From the NCBI GenBank assembly GCA_025058735.1, contig JANXDX010000011.1, positions 1 through 63,126 on the forward strand: 63,126 bases of DNA, given 5' to 3'. The notes beneath the pieces are model-generated. The model saw only the letters and a list, made by a program, of their open reading frames with translations, was not told the DNA's origin and ran no database searches. The translations under genes and the position numbers were made by a program. The stretch comes from Archaeoglobaceae archaeon. Lineage in GTDB: Archaea > Halobacteriota > Archaeoglobi > Archaeoglobales > Archaeoglobaceae. Position 1 is the stretch's first letter; each line of letters starts with the position of its first letter. Positions 30,069-39,475 of this stretch are shown in pieces.

Positions 30069-31481
30069 ATGGAAGATGTTACGATAGGTCTAGAGGTTCA
30101 CGTTCAACTCAACAAACTCAAAACTAAGCTGTTCTGTTCATGTCCTTTGAACTACCACGATAGTCCTCCGAATACACATGTATGTCCTGTTTGTTTAGGA
30201 ATGCCAGGAGCTATGCCAGTTTTGAATAAAGAAGCTGTAAAAGCTGCTATAAAAGTTGCAATGGCCTTAAATGCAAAAATTCAGCAAACTGTAGTTTTCG
30301 ACAGAAAAAATTACTTCTATCCAGATCTGCCAAAGGGTTTCCAGATAAGTCAGTACGATCGTCCGTTAGCATTTGGTGGCTACGTGATCGTTGACGTAGA
30401 TGGAGTTGAGAAGAGGATAGATTTGAAGAGGATTCACATAGAAGAGGATCCTGGGAAGTTGTACTATAAAGGTTCGATAACTGTAGCAAAGTATTCCTTG
30501 ATCGATTACAACAGAAGTGGAGCCCCCCTTCTAGAGATAGTTACAGAACCTGTGATGAAGTCTCCAAAAGAAGCTAGAGCTTTTTTAAATAAACTTAGAA
30601 TACTGTTGGAATATCTTGATGTCTTTGATCCAGAGCTCGAAGGAGCTATGAGAGTAGATGCAAATGTGTCGATAGCAGGTGGTGGTAGAGTTGAGATAAA
30701 GAACATATCGTCTTTCAAAGGAGTAGAAAAAGCTTTAAACTACGAAATAATGAGACAAAGAAATTTAATTAAAATGGGAAGAAAGATAGAAAGAGAAACT
30801 AGACACTTCGATGAAGCTCAAAGTATAACTGTATCTTTAAGGAGTAAGGAGGAGGAGCAGGATTACAGATATTTCCCTGAACCTGACCTAGTTCCAATAA
30901 ATGTTGAAGAGTTGATGAAAGAAGTTGGAAAATTACCGGAGTTACCAGAGGAGAAAAAAGAAAGACTAAAAGCTCAGTATGGGATATCGGAGAATTATGC
31001 TAAAGTTTTGGTCTTAGATCCGAAGATGTCAGATTACTTTGAAATAGTTGCAAAATCTGTAAATGCAAAAATAGCTGCTACTTGGGTAGTTGACGTTTTG
31101 AGGGGAGAATTAAATTACAGGGGCTGGAATTTTTTAAAGTGCTTTGAAAAATTCCCACCAGAAGAGTTTTCTAAACTTTTAAACTACTTCTTAGAAGAAA
31201 AAATAACTGAGAAAGGTGTAGTTGAAGTTTTAAGGACAAAACTAGATCAAGGTGGGAAAGTTGAAGAAATTGTAGAAAAGAAAAGACTTTTTGCAATTCC
31301 AAAAAGTGAAATTTTAAATTTCTGCAAAGAAGTGATTGAGGAGAATCCAAAAGCTGTTCAAGATTATTACAGTGGAAAAAAGCAAGCGATCAATTTTTTA
31401 GTTGGTCAAGTAATGAAGAAAACAAAAGGCCGAGCAGATCCTGAAGAAACTGCTAAAATTTTGAGTGATCTGCTAAAATGA
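30069..31481 (+). CDS. gatB: Asp/Glu-tRNA amidotransferase subunit B
   Basis: A 470-residue GatB, the tRNA-binding and kinase subunit of GatCAB, which converts Asp-tRNA(Asn) and/or Glu-tRNA(Gln) to the amide form. Hallmarks: [54 protein letters not shown], the [16 protein letters not shown] block, and the C-terminal YqeY-like tail domain. The partner genes gatC and gatA lie 13 kb away at 44.8-46.4 kb. It overlaps the glycosyltransferase gene by ATGA. Confidence 0.97.
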   Translation: MEDVTIGLEVHVQLNKLKTKLFCSCPLNYHDSPPNTHVCPVCLGMPGAMPVLNKEAVKAAIKVAMALNAKIQQTVVFDRKNYFYPDLPKGFQISQYDRPLAFGGYVIVDVDGVEKRIDLKRIHIEEDPGKLYYKGSITVAKYSLIDYNRSGAPLLEIVTEPVMKSPKEARAFLNKLRILLEYLDVFDPELEGAMRVDANVSIAGGGRVEIKNISSFKGVEKALNYEIMRQRNLIKMGRKIERETRHFDEAQSITVSLRSKEEEQDYRYFPEPDLVPINVEELMKEVGKLPELPEEKKERLKAQYGISENYAKVLVLDPKMSDYFEIVAKSVNAKIAATWVVDVLRGELNYRGWNFLKCFEKFPPEEFSKLLNYFLEEKITEKGVVEVLRTKLDQGGKVEEIVEKKRLFAIPKSEILNFCKEVIEENPKAVQDYYSGKKQAINFLVGQVMKKTKGRADPEETAKILSDLLK

Positions 31482-32437
31482 AGATAGCTCTAGTAATTCC
31501 AGTCTCACCTTTTGAAAGCAAAAGTACAGTTCTTGAGAGTGTTAAGGTTTTGAAGTCTTTAGATTTTTCAAATTTTGAGTATAAAATAGTCTACGTTGTA
31601 GATTTCAATGAAGAATGTGCTTTGGCACTAAAGAGTGAAGGTGTAGAAGTTCTCTTTAGAAAAGATAATAGAGGAAAAAGGGCTGGAGCAATAAATGATG
31701 CAGTGGATTACCTTTCAGATTTTAATCCTGATTATTTAGCGATATTCGATGTCGATTCTAGACCGCAAAAAAACTTTTTGATCAAATGTATTGAAGCTTT
31801 AGAAAAGTGCGAAGACTGTTACATAGCATCGTCTAAACGCTACATATGGAATGGAATTAATCTAGTTACAGAAACAGTTGAAGCTGAATATTACTTGATA
31901 AACTTCTTCCTTGAAAGGTTGAAATGGAAGCAGTTCAACGGATTGATAGGCGTTTTAAAATATAAAATTTTGAAAGAGGAAAAATTGAACGAACTAGCTT
32001 TAACTGAAGATGCAGATTTTTCTACAAGGATGCATGCCAAAGGAAAAAAAGCTTTACTCGTAAAAACAACAAAAATCTATGAGGAAGCTCCAATGAGCTG
32101 GAAAGAACTTTATAATCAAAGAAAACGTTGGTACTATGGTGGATTACAACTTTGGAAATACAGAAAAACTTTTGATGAAAGAAAAGTTAAAATCTCTTGG
32201 ATCTTAGCTTTAACTTTAAGTTACGTTGTAATCTTAGCTTTACCTCTTATAATACTGGCACCTCCCTTGCTGCTTTATCATTACAAAAAGATATCAAAAC
32301 TTAAATTGGTGTTAGGTTTAACAGTTCACGCTCTTTTGCTTCAGATTGCGGCCCTGGATGCTATTTTTAGTTACTTGACAAAGAAAAGTGTTGGTTGGAG
32401 TAAGGTAAGAAGAGTTACGGAAAAATTAAATACGTGA
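31478..32437 (+). CDS. Membrane glycosyltransferase, family GT2
   Basis: A 319-residue GT-A-fold glycosyltransferase. Seen: the nucleotide-binding start [12 protein letters not shown], the DXD-like FDVDSRP (about 88-94), the late acceptor motif [14 protein letters not shown], the QRKRWYYGG block (QxxRW) of processive GT2 enzymes, and then two C-terminal membrane helices (about 245-272 and 278-305). It probably builds surface polysaccharide or glycan on a lipid carrier. The next gene encodes an anchored surface protein, so an envelope role is likely. Confidence 0.87.
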   Translation: MKIALVIPVSPFESKSTVLESVKVLKSLDFSNFEYKIVYVVDFNEECALALKSEGVEVLFRKDNRGKRAGAINDAVDYLSDFNPDYLAIFDVDSRPQKNFLIKCIEALEKCEDCYIASSKRYIWNGINLVTETVEAEYYLINFFLERLKWKQFNGLIGVLKYKILKEEKLNELALTEDADFSTRMHAKGKKALLVKTTKIYEEAPMSWKELYNQRKRWYYGGLQLWKYRKTFDERKVKISWILALTLSYVVILALPLIILAPPLLLYHYKKISKLKLVLGLTVHALLLQIAALDAIFSYLTKKSVGWSKVRRVTEKLNT

Positions 32438-32452
32438 TGATGTACAAAAAAT

Positions 32453-33196
32453 GTGCTCGAACTTCTGATCACTGTAATACTACTTGGATACGACGGAGTT
32501 GCAAACCTTACAGTTGTAGGAGTTGGAAACTTCGAAGTAGTCAATGGAACTGAAATACCTTTGCAGGAGGGAACTTACATCTTTGAACTTTCAGCGATGG
32601 AAAAAGTTTTTGTGAAAGAAGTTAATGCAAATGAAAGCTTTGTAATCTTCAACTTAAAATTTACAAACTCTACAAAGAACATCTCGATTTTTTACCATAC
32701 AATTTTATCATCTATCGTTAGCGAAGTTGTAGTCCTAACGAACAGGGGGGATGAGAACTTCGAAGGTGATCTTACTTTACCTATGCCAGATCTTAGAAAT
32801 CTAGAAGTTGTATCTTCAAGCCTCGATTACAAATCTTTTCATGCTAAAGATCTTTTTTTGACTTTCAACTCTCTCCTAATCCCTGCGAGAGGTGAAGGTC
32901 AAATAGTACTTCATTACGAGCTGAATTCAAACGTGTTCTACAGAGATGGAAGAAATGCTAGCTACGTGATATTGACAGATCTAGATTTCGAAGATTTTAG
33001 AGGATTAGTTTTTCAAGGGGAAAGAACTTTCAATGGAGTAAATTTTAAAGTCCTTTCCGGTGAAAATTCAGAATACTTGTTGAAAATTAAAAGCCCACAA
33101 ATTAGCTACAATTTACTAGCGCTCCTCGGCATATTTTTATCTTCTCTAGTTGTATTTATTCATTTCTATGATAGAAGAGGGAAGTGGAAGTTGTAG
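32453..33196 (+). CDS. Secreted membrane-anchored protein, unknown
   Basis: A 247-residue protein with a short hydrophobic N-terminus (LELLITVILLGYDGVA), a beta-rich extracellular part containing six NXS/T sequons (for example NLT, NGT, NES, NST, NIS, NAS), one C-terminal membrane helix (about 216-238: LLALLGIFLSSLVVFIHFY) and a basic cytoplasmic tail (DRRGKWKL). I do not recognise a family. It starts with GTG 15 bp after the glycosyltransferase gene and is probably co-transcribed with it. A degraded insertion sequence begins just behind it. Confidence 0.72.
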   Translation: MLELLITVILLGYDGVANLTVVGVGNFEVVNGTEIPLQEGTYIFELSAMEKVFVKEVNANESFVIFNLKFTNSTKNISIFYHTILSSIVSEVVVLTNRGDENFEGDLTLPMPDLRNLEVVSSSLDYKSFHAKDLFLTFNSLLIPARGEGQIVLHYELNSNVFYRDGRNASYVILTDLDFEDFRGLVFQGERTFNGVNFKVLSGENSEYLLKIKSPQISYNLLALLGIFLSSLVVFIHFYDRRGKWKL

Positions 33197-33266
33197 TTTA
33201 CTTGCCTAAGTCAGTAGTTTCAGGATATATTGATTTAAATATTGGGTTAACTATATCGGTTCTTTG

Positions 33267-33448
33267 ATGGAAGAAGTTCTCTTACGTCCATCAGAAGTTG
33301 CTAAGAAGTTCGGCATCTCGGTTAAGACTCTCTGGAAGTGGCAAAAGAAGGGGATCTTAAAGCTGTTAGGCTTCCTACTGGGAAGCTACGCTACCCTAAA
33401 AGCGAGGTAGAAAGGTTATGGAAGCAATTAAGAGTTACAAAACCCTAA
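33267..33448 (+). pseudogene. IS607-type HTH (TnpA N-terminal domain), frameshifted
   Basis: The first frame reads MEEVLLRPSEVAKKFGISVKTLWKWQKKGILK, a MerR-like winged helix. After a one-base loss near 33359-33361 the reading continues in another frame as AVRLPTGKLRYPKSEVERL and ends at 33448 with VTKP. A normal IS607 TnpA would continue into a serine-recombinase domain here, but nothing of it is seen. The tnpB ATG (33418) overlaps its end. Confidence 0.8.
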
Positions 33449-34500
33449 TAGAGGCTCCAATAGACTTAATTGAGGAGTACTTCAAGGTTAAGCAGAGGGC
33501 TTTAGAGGTGATCTTCTCAGTTAAACTTTCTAAGAAGGCTCACTTAAGCTTCAACAAGGAGGATAGTGAAAGCTTAGAAATGAGTTGTTGAAAGATTGGA
33601 AGTACTCTAAGCACTATGTGGATTCAGCAATAAACTCTGTCATAGGCCTTGTCAAGGGCTGGATAACGCTATACAACAGAGGGAGGGCGAAAGAGAAGCC
33701 TAAAATAACAAAGAAAACTGTCTACATCAAAAACACGCTTTTCAGTTATAGGAACGGTGTTCTCAAGATAAGTATAGAGCCGAATAAACGACATCTGAAA
33801 GTAGACTTAACAGAGCATTCATGGATTCCAAAAGACTTCGATAGGATTGGAGGCTTAATCCTAACAGAGAGGGAATTGATAATCACTGTTAAGAAGAACG
33901 TTGAGCCAAAAGCAGAAAAGTGGGCTTCATTCGATGTAAACCTGACAAACATAACAGCTCTAGTGAATGGAGAGGTCAAACGTTACGATTTGAGGGAGCC
34001 CTATCACATTCACAAGGTATATGAGGTTAAGCGCCAAAGAATACAAAAGCTAAGCAAAAATAAGCCTAAAACATCAAAGAGACTACTCAGAAAATATTCG
34101 AACCGAGAGAGAAACAGAGCTAGAGATTTCATGCATAAACTAACAACAGACATAGTTAGGGAGCTTAAAGAAAACGGCTGCGGAGCAATCCTAGAAGACC
34201 TAAAAAATATTAAAAAGAGAATTCTAAAACGGCTCAAGAAACATGAACCGCAAGCTCTCAAAGTGGAACGCTAGAACTTTCCAGTTCATGCTAGAATACA
34301 AGCTCCTCTGGGCTGAGCTACCAGTAAAATATGTGAAACCACAAAACACATCAAAAACCTGTCCTCTCTGTTCTGGGAGCATGGCTCCCTATGAGGACAG
34401 GTTAATGAAATGCAGTAACTGTGGCTTCATATTGGATAGAGACGTTATAGCTGTGCTGAACCTTCAGATTGGGGGCAGATCTCCAAAGGGTCCTCGATGA
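33418..34500 (+). pseudogene. tnpB: TnpB (RNA-guided nuclease of IS607/IS605), two frameshifts
   Basis: Three frames together give a near full-length TnpB of about 360 residues: 33418-about 33575, about 33575-34240, and about 34240-34500. Residues of all three RuvC positions remain: Asp in ASFDVNLTN, Glu in AILEDLKNI, and Asp in DRDVIAVLNL. The zinc ribbon (CPLC ... CSNC) is intact. The first shift is a one-base loss near SESL/RNELL. The second is a net one-base gain (or two-base loss) just before NRKLSKWN. The gene is therefore dead by frameshift rather than by active-site loss. Confidence 0.85.
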
Positions 34501-34516
34501 GATAAACGAGAGGAAA

Positions 34517-34545
34517 GAGCTACATGTCTATTGACTATGTGGCTC
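34517..34545 (+). repeat. Right-end hairpin of the IS element (possible omega-RNA end)
   Basis: The arms GAGCTACATG and TATGTGGCTC can pair over ten positions, two of them G-U in RNA, with a 9-nt loop. The hairpin begins 17 bp after the tnpB stop. In IS605/IS607 elements this region gives the guide RNA of TnpB and the transposon end. It reaches the stop codon of the opposing thioesterase gene. Confidence 0.55.
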
Positions 34546-34948
34546 AGAACCCTAAAACTTTTTCTATCTTGAAAACTGTACCTTTTGCCAAAGCTACGAT
34601 CTCATCACCCCTTTTAACTTCTATTATATACGTTGCAGTTTTGTTTCCACTGTAAACTTCTTTAGCTTCTGCAACAATTTTATCTCCTAAGTTTACTGTT
34701 CTAAAGTAACTTATGCTGACATCAATTGTCAAAGCTAGCTTACCACAACTGTTACTTGCTAAACCAAAAGCTAGATCTGCTAAGGCAAAGATTACTGCTC
34801 CATGACAAACTTTTGCGGCGTTTAAGTGTTCATCTTTCACAACCATTCCAACTTTTGCAAAATTTTTACCAACTTCCAAGATCTCAACTTCCAACAGGTC
34901 AAAGAGTCTATCGTTCTCTCTTATGTATTTAACAACGTCCATGAACAT
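34544..34948 (-). CDS. PaaI-type hotdog thioesterase
   Basis: A 134-residue hotdog-fold protein with the PaaI/YbgC-like active motif HLNAAKVCHGAVIFALADLAFG (HGG-type helix; catalytic Asp in ALAD), then SISYFRTVNLGDKIVAEAK. It would hydrolyse acyl-CoA thioesters, for example phenylacetyl- or medium-chain acyl-CoA. Its stop codon touches the insertion-sequence hairpin; the length looks normal, so it does not seem truncated. It follows the UbiA gene closely on the same strand only in map order: it ends the 34.5-38 kb minus-strand run, with its start 1 bp from the UbiA stop. Confidence 0.85.
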   Translation of the reverse strand: MFMDVVKYIRENDRLFDLLEVEILEVGKNFAKVGMVVKDEHLNAAKVCHGAVIFALADLAFGLASNSCGKLALTIDVSISYFRTVNLGDKIVAEAKEVYSGNKTATYIIEVKRGDEIVALAKGTVFKIEKVLGF

Positions 34949-34949
34949 T

Positions 34950-35795
34950 TTAGAAAGCGCCCGCTATAAAAGCTATGAGTCCTACGATTACTGCTAGAAG
35001 TGTCTCAATTCTAAATTTTTTAATATAATATTTTTTCTTCAATAAATTAATTGAAACTTTAAAAAGTATAGCATCTGTCAAAAGGACGGGGAAAAAGTAC
35101 TTAGGATCTCTGTACTCTTCAAAAATTAAAGGTGTAAAACTTAAAACTATAGAAATTATAAAAAATATTGTAGAAACCTTTGCTGCAAAATCTACCCCAT
35201 AGATCCTCGCAATTGATCTGACGTTTCTAATTCTATCGCCAGCCACATCTTCAATACTTTTCATAATCTCTCTTCCCAATCCACAAAAGAAAGCTATCGA
35301 TGCTAGAACTAGTACAGTAGGAGTAACACTGTTTACAACGATCCCTCCAAAAACAAAAGGCGCCGCCATAGATAGTGCTATGTACACGTTTCCAAGGAAT
35401 CCTAACTCTTTCAACTTAACGTCGTAAGCTACACCGAGTAGAGCTATGGCTGAAGCAAAGATAAAAGCTTGTAAGGAAATCATGTAGGAAGTTATAAAAC
35501 CTAGAGGAAAAGTTACGAGAAAAGATTTAAAAGCTTGCTCTCTCTTTATCTCTCCTCTAACGAGTGGCCTATCAAACCTTCTGTTTTCTAAATCTACATA
35601 GTAGTCGAAGTAATCGTTCAAAGCGAAAGTTGAGGCTTGAAAAAATAGAGCAGTTGTATAAGCTAAAAAAGCTCTAAAATCAATGGGTTGACCAGCTACT
35701 ATTATACCGACTGTTGTAGCGAAGCCGTAAATTAGTCCATGCTCTAAGCGAAAAAGTTGCCAATAAGCTTTAAGGTACTGTAGAAAGGTAGGCAT
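34950..35795 (-). CDS. UbiA prenyltransferase, probable DGGGP synthase
   Basis: A 281-residue membrane prenyltransferase with eight or nine helices. The two Asp-rich motifs are [18 protein letters not shown] (about 60-77) and DVAGDRIRN with the neighbouring YDVKLKELG. Family plus context point to (S)-2,3-di-O-geranylgeranylglyceryl phosphate synthase, which adds the second geranylgeranyl chain of archaeal lipids: the gene directly upstream is GGGP synthase, which adds the first. The two genes overlap by 26 bp. Other UbiA substrates (quinone, heme) are less likely here. Confidence 0.87.
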   Translation of the reverse strand: MPTFLQYLKAYWQLFRLEHGLIYGFATTVGIIVAGQPIDFRAFLAYTTALFFQASTFALNDYFDYYVDLENRRFDRPLVRGEIKREQAFKSFLVTFPLGFITSYMISLQAFIFASAIALLGVAYDVKLKELGFLGNVYIALSMAAPFVFGGIVVNSVTPTVLVLASIAFFCGLGREIMKSIEDVAGDRIRNVRSIARIYGVDFAAKVSTIFFIISIVLSFTPLIFEEYRDPKYFFPVLLTDAILFKVSINLLKKKYYIKKFRIETLLAVIVGLIAFIAGAF

Positions 35796-36450
35796 TCAAA
35801 CCTTTTTCGTAGATAACGTTTCCAACGATTATTGTGTCTGCATATTTTAACATTTCAATTGCTTTCTCTCTACTATCTATTCCTCCTCCGTAGAAAAGCC
35901 TTGAACTATTTAGAACGCTCTTAACTTCTTTAACAACTTCTGGATCTCCATAAGTTCCACTGTACTCTATGTATATGATCGGTAACTTCATCATCCTTTC
36001 ACCGATAAAAGCGTAGCTTGCAGCCATCTTTGCATCCATCTGCAAGGATCTTGTAACTTTAGCTACAGCTGAGTTTGGATTTAGAACTATGTAGCCTTCA
36101 AAAACAACTCTGTTGAAAAGGTCTTCAAAATTTTTATCTTTATAGTTCATAAAAACCCACTTAGCATGCTTTCCAGTTATCCATTCTCCATCCAAAGAAT
36201 TTAAAACTGTAGGAACAAACAAGTAGTCCGCATCGTATACGACGTTCGATGGATCTGAAGGCTCAACTACAGTTGGAACGTTGTACTTTTTCAGCATAGA
36301 CAAAAGTTTCTTGACCTTTTCAGCAGTCACATTTTGAGTTCCAGAAACCATAACTGCATCGGTTCCACTTTCAGCTACAGCTTTAACTAGCTCTTCTGAA
36401 TTTTTTCTATCTGGATCAAGCTTTGTTATATGTTTCCAGCTTTTCCACAT
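35770..36450 (-). CDS. Geranylgeranylglyceryl phosphate synthase
   Basis: A 226-residue TIM-barrel GGGP synthase that joins geranylgeranyl-PP to glycerol-1-phosphate, the first committed step of archaeal ether lipids. It closely follows the Archaeoglobus-type enzyme: [68 protein letters not shown] and [12 protein letters not shown]. It starts with ATG one base after the stop of the tiny Cys-rich gene and overlaps the UbiA gene by 26 bp, forming a tight lipid operon. Confidence 0.96.
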   Translation of the reverse strand: MWKSWKHITKLDPDRKNSEELVKAVAESGTDAVMVSGTQNVTAEKVKKLLSMLKKYNVPTVVEPSDPSNVVYDADYLFVPTVLNSLDGEWITGKHAKWVFMNYKDKNFEDLFNRVVFEGYIVLNPNSAVAKVTRSLQMDAKMAASYAFIGERMMKLPIIYIEYSGTYGDPEVVKEVKSVLNSSRLFYGGGIDSREKAIEMLKYADTIIVGNVIYEKGLNAYLSTVP

Positions 36451-36451
36451 A

Positions 36452-36625
36452 CTAAAACCTTAATCTTTCATCTTTTTTTGCTACATCTTTAGCACAAAAA
36501 TATTCTTTACCAATTTTTCTCAAATAAGGGCATTTTTTACCAGTATATCCTACTATGCAAAGCTCACAATCTTCTTTATATACTTTCCTCAAACCAAGTT
36601 GCTCTGCGATAAGCCTAATGTTCAT
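36452..36625 (-). CDS. Small Cys-rich protein (57 aa), unknown
   Basis: This gene is too short for common ORF cut-offs. It encodes 57 residues starting [20 protein letters not shown] and ending DERLRF. Four cysteines form CX2CX8CX11C (C20, C23, C32, C44), likely a zinc or Fe-S site; the rest is Lys-rich. Evidence that it is real: it fills the gap between the PfkB kinase stop (17 bp away) and the GGGP synthase ATG (1 bp away), in the same direction, and has codon use like its neighbours. I do not recognise a family. Confidence 0.68.
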   Translation of the reverse strand: MNIRLIAEQLGLRKVYKEDCELCIVGYTGKKCPYLRKIGKEYFCAKDVAKKDERLRF

Positions 36626-36642
36626 GTTAATTCGACTTCTAT

Positions 36643-37497
36643 CTACTTTAAAATCTTTGCGAGAAAAGACTCTATCTCTTCAAAACTTGGAAAATTCCTA
36701 GCTCCAATTCTGGAAACTTTATATGCTCCACAGAAGTTTCCTAACTTTAAACAAATCTCTATTGGTAATTCTCTCATGAATCCATAAATAAAACCAGCTG
36801 CAAAAGCATCTCCAGCTCCAGTTGTATCTACTACTTTTGTTTTAAATGCTTTTGCATAGTAACTAGCTTCCGAAGTTATACACTCACTCCCTTCAGCCCC
36901 TTTTGTCACAATTAAGTAGTCCACAAACTTTAAAATTTCTTTAAAATCTACTTTCAACTCTTTTAGTTCTTCGTGAGAAAGAATGAGCATATCTACAAAT
37001 TCTAGCATATCTTTAAGTTTTTCAAACTCCATGGAAGAATAAATGTGACAAGGATTTAGAATTTTGAAGGCCTCTGAGTTTTTCAGAACTTCAAGCTGGA
37101 CGTCAAAACTTTTTTTACTGGGAAAAGGATCTACGTACAAGTATTTGCATTTTATTTTTTTGAAAACAGGATATTCTGATGCGTTTGGTTCTATAAAGAA
37201 CGTTCTCTCTCCACTAGAATCTACAAAAACTAAAACTTTTCCGGTTTTTTCGTGTGTAACTTCAGCATAAACTTCTGCAGTAGTGTTTTCGAGGAAAAAC
37301 TTCGCATCATCATCTCTTCCAATTGAAGTGAATATTTTTGCATCTATTCCGATCTTTGCCAAGTTATGAGCTACGTTCGCTCCGGCACCTCCAGCTGATT
37401 TGAAAAAGCTTTTTATCAAGGTATTTTTTCCTTTTTCAGGATATTTATCGATGAAATAAAAGTAATCAACTAAAGCTGGTCCGTGCACTGAAAACAT
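36643..37497 (-). CDS. PfkB-family sugar or nucleoside kinase
   Basis: A 284-residue ribokinase-like kinase. Seen: an early GPALVDYFYFIDKYP, GGAGANVAHNLAKIG (substrate lid region), DPFPSKKS, LSHEELKEL, and the C-terminal catalytic/anion-hole motif DTTGAGDAFAAGFI with the base Asp. The substrate could be a sugar, a nucleoside or a phosphosugar and cannot be decided. It starts one base into the stop of the upstream gene (TGATG) and heads toward the Cys-rich and GGGP synthase genes, so it is in the same transcript. Confidence 0.88.
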   Translation of the reverse strand: MFSVHGPALVDYFYFIDKYPEKGKNTLIKSFFKSAGGAGANVAHNLAKIGIDAKIFTSIGRDDDAKFFLENTTAEVYAEVTHEKTGKVLVFVDSSGERTFFIEPNASEYPVFKKIKCKYLYVDPFPSKKSFDVQLEVLKNSEAFKILNPCHIYSSMEFEKLKDMLEFVDMLILSHEELKELKVDFKEILKFVDYLIVTKGAEGSECITSEASYYAKAFKTKVVDTTGAGDAFAAGFIYGFMRELPIEICLKLGNFCGAYKVSRIGARNFPSFEEIESFLAKILK

Positions 37498-38066
37498 CAG
37501 AACTCACCGCTCAAAATTGCTATTGCCAATTTTCTGTTTTCTTTTACATCTATAGAATAGTTGTCCCAAAAAACACACGTCCCAAGAACTGCCAAGTTGT
37601 CTATTTTTGCTGCAAAAACATCTTTTCCTACAACGAAAGGATCACCTCCAGTTATAGATGCTGAACATGGCATCAAGACTTCTCTGTTGTTCCACTTTGC
37701 TATTGGGAAAATTTCATCACAAAGATTCTTTTCTTGGTCTTTTATTAAATCATAGTTTACTTTTATTCCTAAGTTTAACGTAACTCTGTTTACATTTTCA
37801 GAAACGTTGTCGTAGTTGTTGTAGTAAGCTGTAAAAATAATTATTTTTTTATTTTTAAACCATTTTATAATTTTAGCAACCTCCGATCTGCTAAAGGGTT
37901 TTTCTGGATAGTTGAACACTATTACATCGTATCTTTCTAGTTTTCTAAAAGATTTAATTTCTTCTACATCAAATCCTTCTTCTTTAGCTAGCTTTAGAAG
38001 TTTTGAAAAATAATAGTAGTCATTAATTGAAAATTCCCAGTGACTGGCGTCCCAGGCTACTTTCAT
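37497..38066 (-). CDS. Unknown protein, GATase/IFT52-like fold possible
   Basis: A 189-residue soluble protein. Features: a short N-terminal strand with FDASHWEFS-like start (AWDASHWEFSIND), a middle VIVFNYPEKPFSRSEVAKIIKWFKNKKIIIFTAYYNNYD, and a late AVLGTCVFWDNYSIDVKENRKLAIAIL. This order of strands resembles the GATase-like modules of GldG, IFT52 and DUF4350 proteins, which often end in a D-x-x-N pattern; the assignment is tentative. It is the first gene of the PfkB/Cys-rich/GGGPS/UbiA run. Confidence 0.68.
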   Translation of the reverse strand: MKVAWDASHWEFSINDYYYFSKLLKLAKEEGFDVEEIKSFRKLERYDVIVFNYPEKPFSRSEVAKIIKWFKNKKIIIFTAYYNNYDNVSENVNRVTLNLGIKVNYDLIKDQEKNLCDEIFPIAKWNNREVLMPCSASITGGDPFVVGKDVFAAKIDNLAVLGTCVFWDNYSIDVKENRKLAIAILSGEF

Positions 38067-38219
38067 AGCTAGAAGTCAGCTGACGGTTTTTATTGTTTGT
38101 GAGTAATAATTCAATTAAAAAATATATATTTTTAATTTAAATCTAAAATTTTAAATTTTTATTGTCTTTAATAAAATTTTTAAGCAAAAACAACTTAAAG
38201 TTAGAGGAGCATTCTCTGT

Positions 38220-38558
38220 ATGAAAAGGATCGAACTCTACACATACGAAGATGCAACAAAAGACATGGAAGAAGGAATTTGCGAGGAAGATGCGATAATT
38301 AAAAAGTGGGAATCGATAGTAGATGCTCTAATAGAAATTGAAAACGTTGCTTTGCAAATAACACCGTACTGTGAAAAGTATTTTGATTGCGAAGGTTGTC
38401 CCATAACACTTTTTGATTACGACTGTTCTCATCCTATGTCGATATACAACATATTCTGCACCGAGCTGAAAAAGCTCAGAATAATCACTGAAAGTATGCT
38501 TACAACTCTTTACTTAGTTAAAAGAAAAATTGAAAAAGATAGAGAGCCTTTTGTATGA
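38220..38558 (+). CDS. Cys-rich helical protein paired with a radical SAM gene
   Basis: A 112-residue protein not recognised by me. An acidic N-terminal half contains C21; the middle holds a compact set C51, C57, C60, C69, H71 and C80 (PYCEKYFDCEGCPITLFDYDC), which could bind an Fe-S cluster or zinc; the C-terminal helix is LKKLRIITESMLTTLYLVKRKI. It overlaps the radical SAM gene by ATGA, so the two are translated together. A GAGGAG ribosome-like site lies 11 bp before the ATG. It may be a partner or substrate of the radical SAM protein. Confidence 0.75.
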   Translation: MKRIELYTYEDATKDMEEGICEEDAIIKKWESIVDALIEIENVALQITPYCEKYFDCEGCPITLFDYDCSHPMSIYNIFCTELKKLRIITESMLTTLYLVKRKIEKDREPFV

Positions 38559-39475
38559 GATGCAAATGTGGAGCTAAGCTCTTCAGTAAAGCAATTCCTC
38601 TTTGCCCAAAGTGCGCAAAAAGAGAAGTAGTTGATTTACATCCACCTTTGTACAAAGTAGAAGTAAAAAAATGCAAACTCTGCAGTAACGAGTGCAGTGG
38701 ATTGGCTTTGTGTGGGAAGCCACCTTATGGAGCTCTAAGTTATTACGAAGATCCTTTGCCAACAAATTGCTGTAATGCCTGGTTCTGCAAAGCAAGTAAA
38801 ATGAGAGGAACGAATTTGGCAGTTTTTTATTATGGATGTAACTTCGATTGTCTTTTCTGTCAAAACTGGATACATAAAAGAATACCTGGAAGAACTGTAG
38901 AGATAGAAGAGTTACTTGAAGTTTTAAAAAATGAAAGAATAAAATGCATATGTCACTTTGGCGGTTCTCCTGAGCCCCAACTTCCATATGCTTTGAAGTT
39001 TTCAAGAAAAGCTTTAGAGATTAGAAGAGATCTAATGATTTGCTGGGAATGGAATGGAGCTGGAAATACTAGTTTAGCTTTAAGGGCTGCTGAGATAAGT
39101 AGTAGAAGTGGTGGAACTGTTAAGTTCGATCTAAAAGCTTGGAACGATAATTTGCATGTAATTTTGACTGGTAGAAGTAATGAAAGAGTTAAAGAGAACT
39201 TCTGTAAAATAGCTGAAAAATACTTAGAAGTCCTTTCCGCGACAACTCTTTTGGTTCCGTTTTACGTAGATGCTGAAGAGGTTGAGAACATTGCAAAGTT
39301 CATATCTTCGATAGATGAAAACATTCCTTACAGCCTTCTAGTTTTCCATCCAGATTACAGATTGTCTGATATGCCAATAACTCCGAAAGATCAGGTTTTT
39401 GAATGCTACAGCGTAGCTAAAAAACATTTGAAGAACGTAAGTATAGGAAATTTACACTTGCTTTATAGATTTTAG
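38555..39475 (+). CDS. Radical SAM protein with Cys-rich N-terminus
   Basis: A 306-residue PflA-like radical SAM protein. The SAM cluster motif is CX3CX2C (C95, C99, C102 in YGCNFDCLFCQNW). Before it are eleven cysteines: C3, C5, C17, C20 (zinc-ribbon-like), C40, C43, C47, C53, C72, C73 and C78, enough for a zinc site plus at least one auxiliary cluster. Later motifs include HFGGSPEPQLP and VKFDLKAWN. The substrate is unknown. It is translationally coupled to the Cys-rich protein before it; its tail overlaps hemD by 24 bp on the opposite strand. Confidence 0.86.
   Translation: MRCKCGAKLFSKAIPLCPKCAKREVVDLHPPLYKVEVKKCKLCSNECSGLALCGKPPYGALSYYEDPLPTNCCNAWFCKASKMRGTNLAVFYYGCNFDCLFCQNWIHKRIPGRTVEIEELLEVLKNERIKCICHFGGSPEPQLPYALKFSRKALEIRRDLMICWEWNGAGNTSLALRAAEISSRSGGTVKFDLKAWNDNLHVILTGRSNERVKENFCKIAEKYLEVLSATTLLVPFYVDAEEVENIAKFISSIDENIPYSLLVFHPDYRLSDMPITPKDQVFECYSVAKKHLKNVSIGNLHLLYRF

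Larger units (their letters stand above)
33225..34546 (+). mobile_element. Decayed IS607-like element (HTH gene plus tnpB)
   Basis: The element holds a MerR-like DNA-binding domain of the IS607 recombinase type, overlapping a tnpB gene, with a hairpin at the right edge. Both genes carry frameshifts, and the serine-recombinase catalytic domain is missing. The right boundary is placed at the hairpin beside the stop of the thioesterase gene. The left boundary is approximate, because IS607 elements have no long terminal repeats and no target duplication. The element cannot move by itself. Confidence 0.75.

Noticed and set aside
33418-34500. TldR-like repressor derived from TnpB (nuclease-dead)
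   Set aside because: All three RuvC acidic residues are still present and two frameshifts break the gene, so it is a decayed transposase gene rather than a repurposed repressor.
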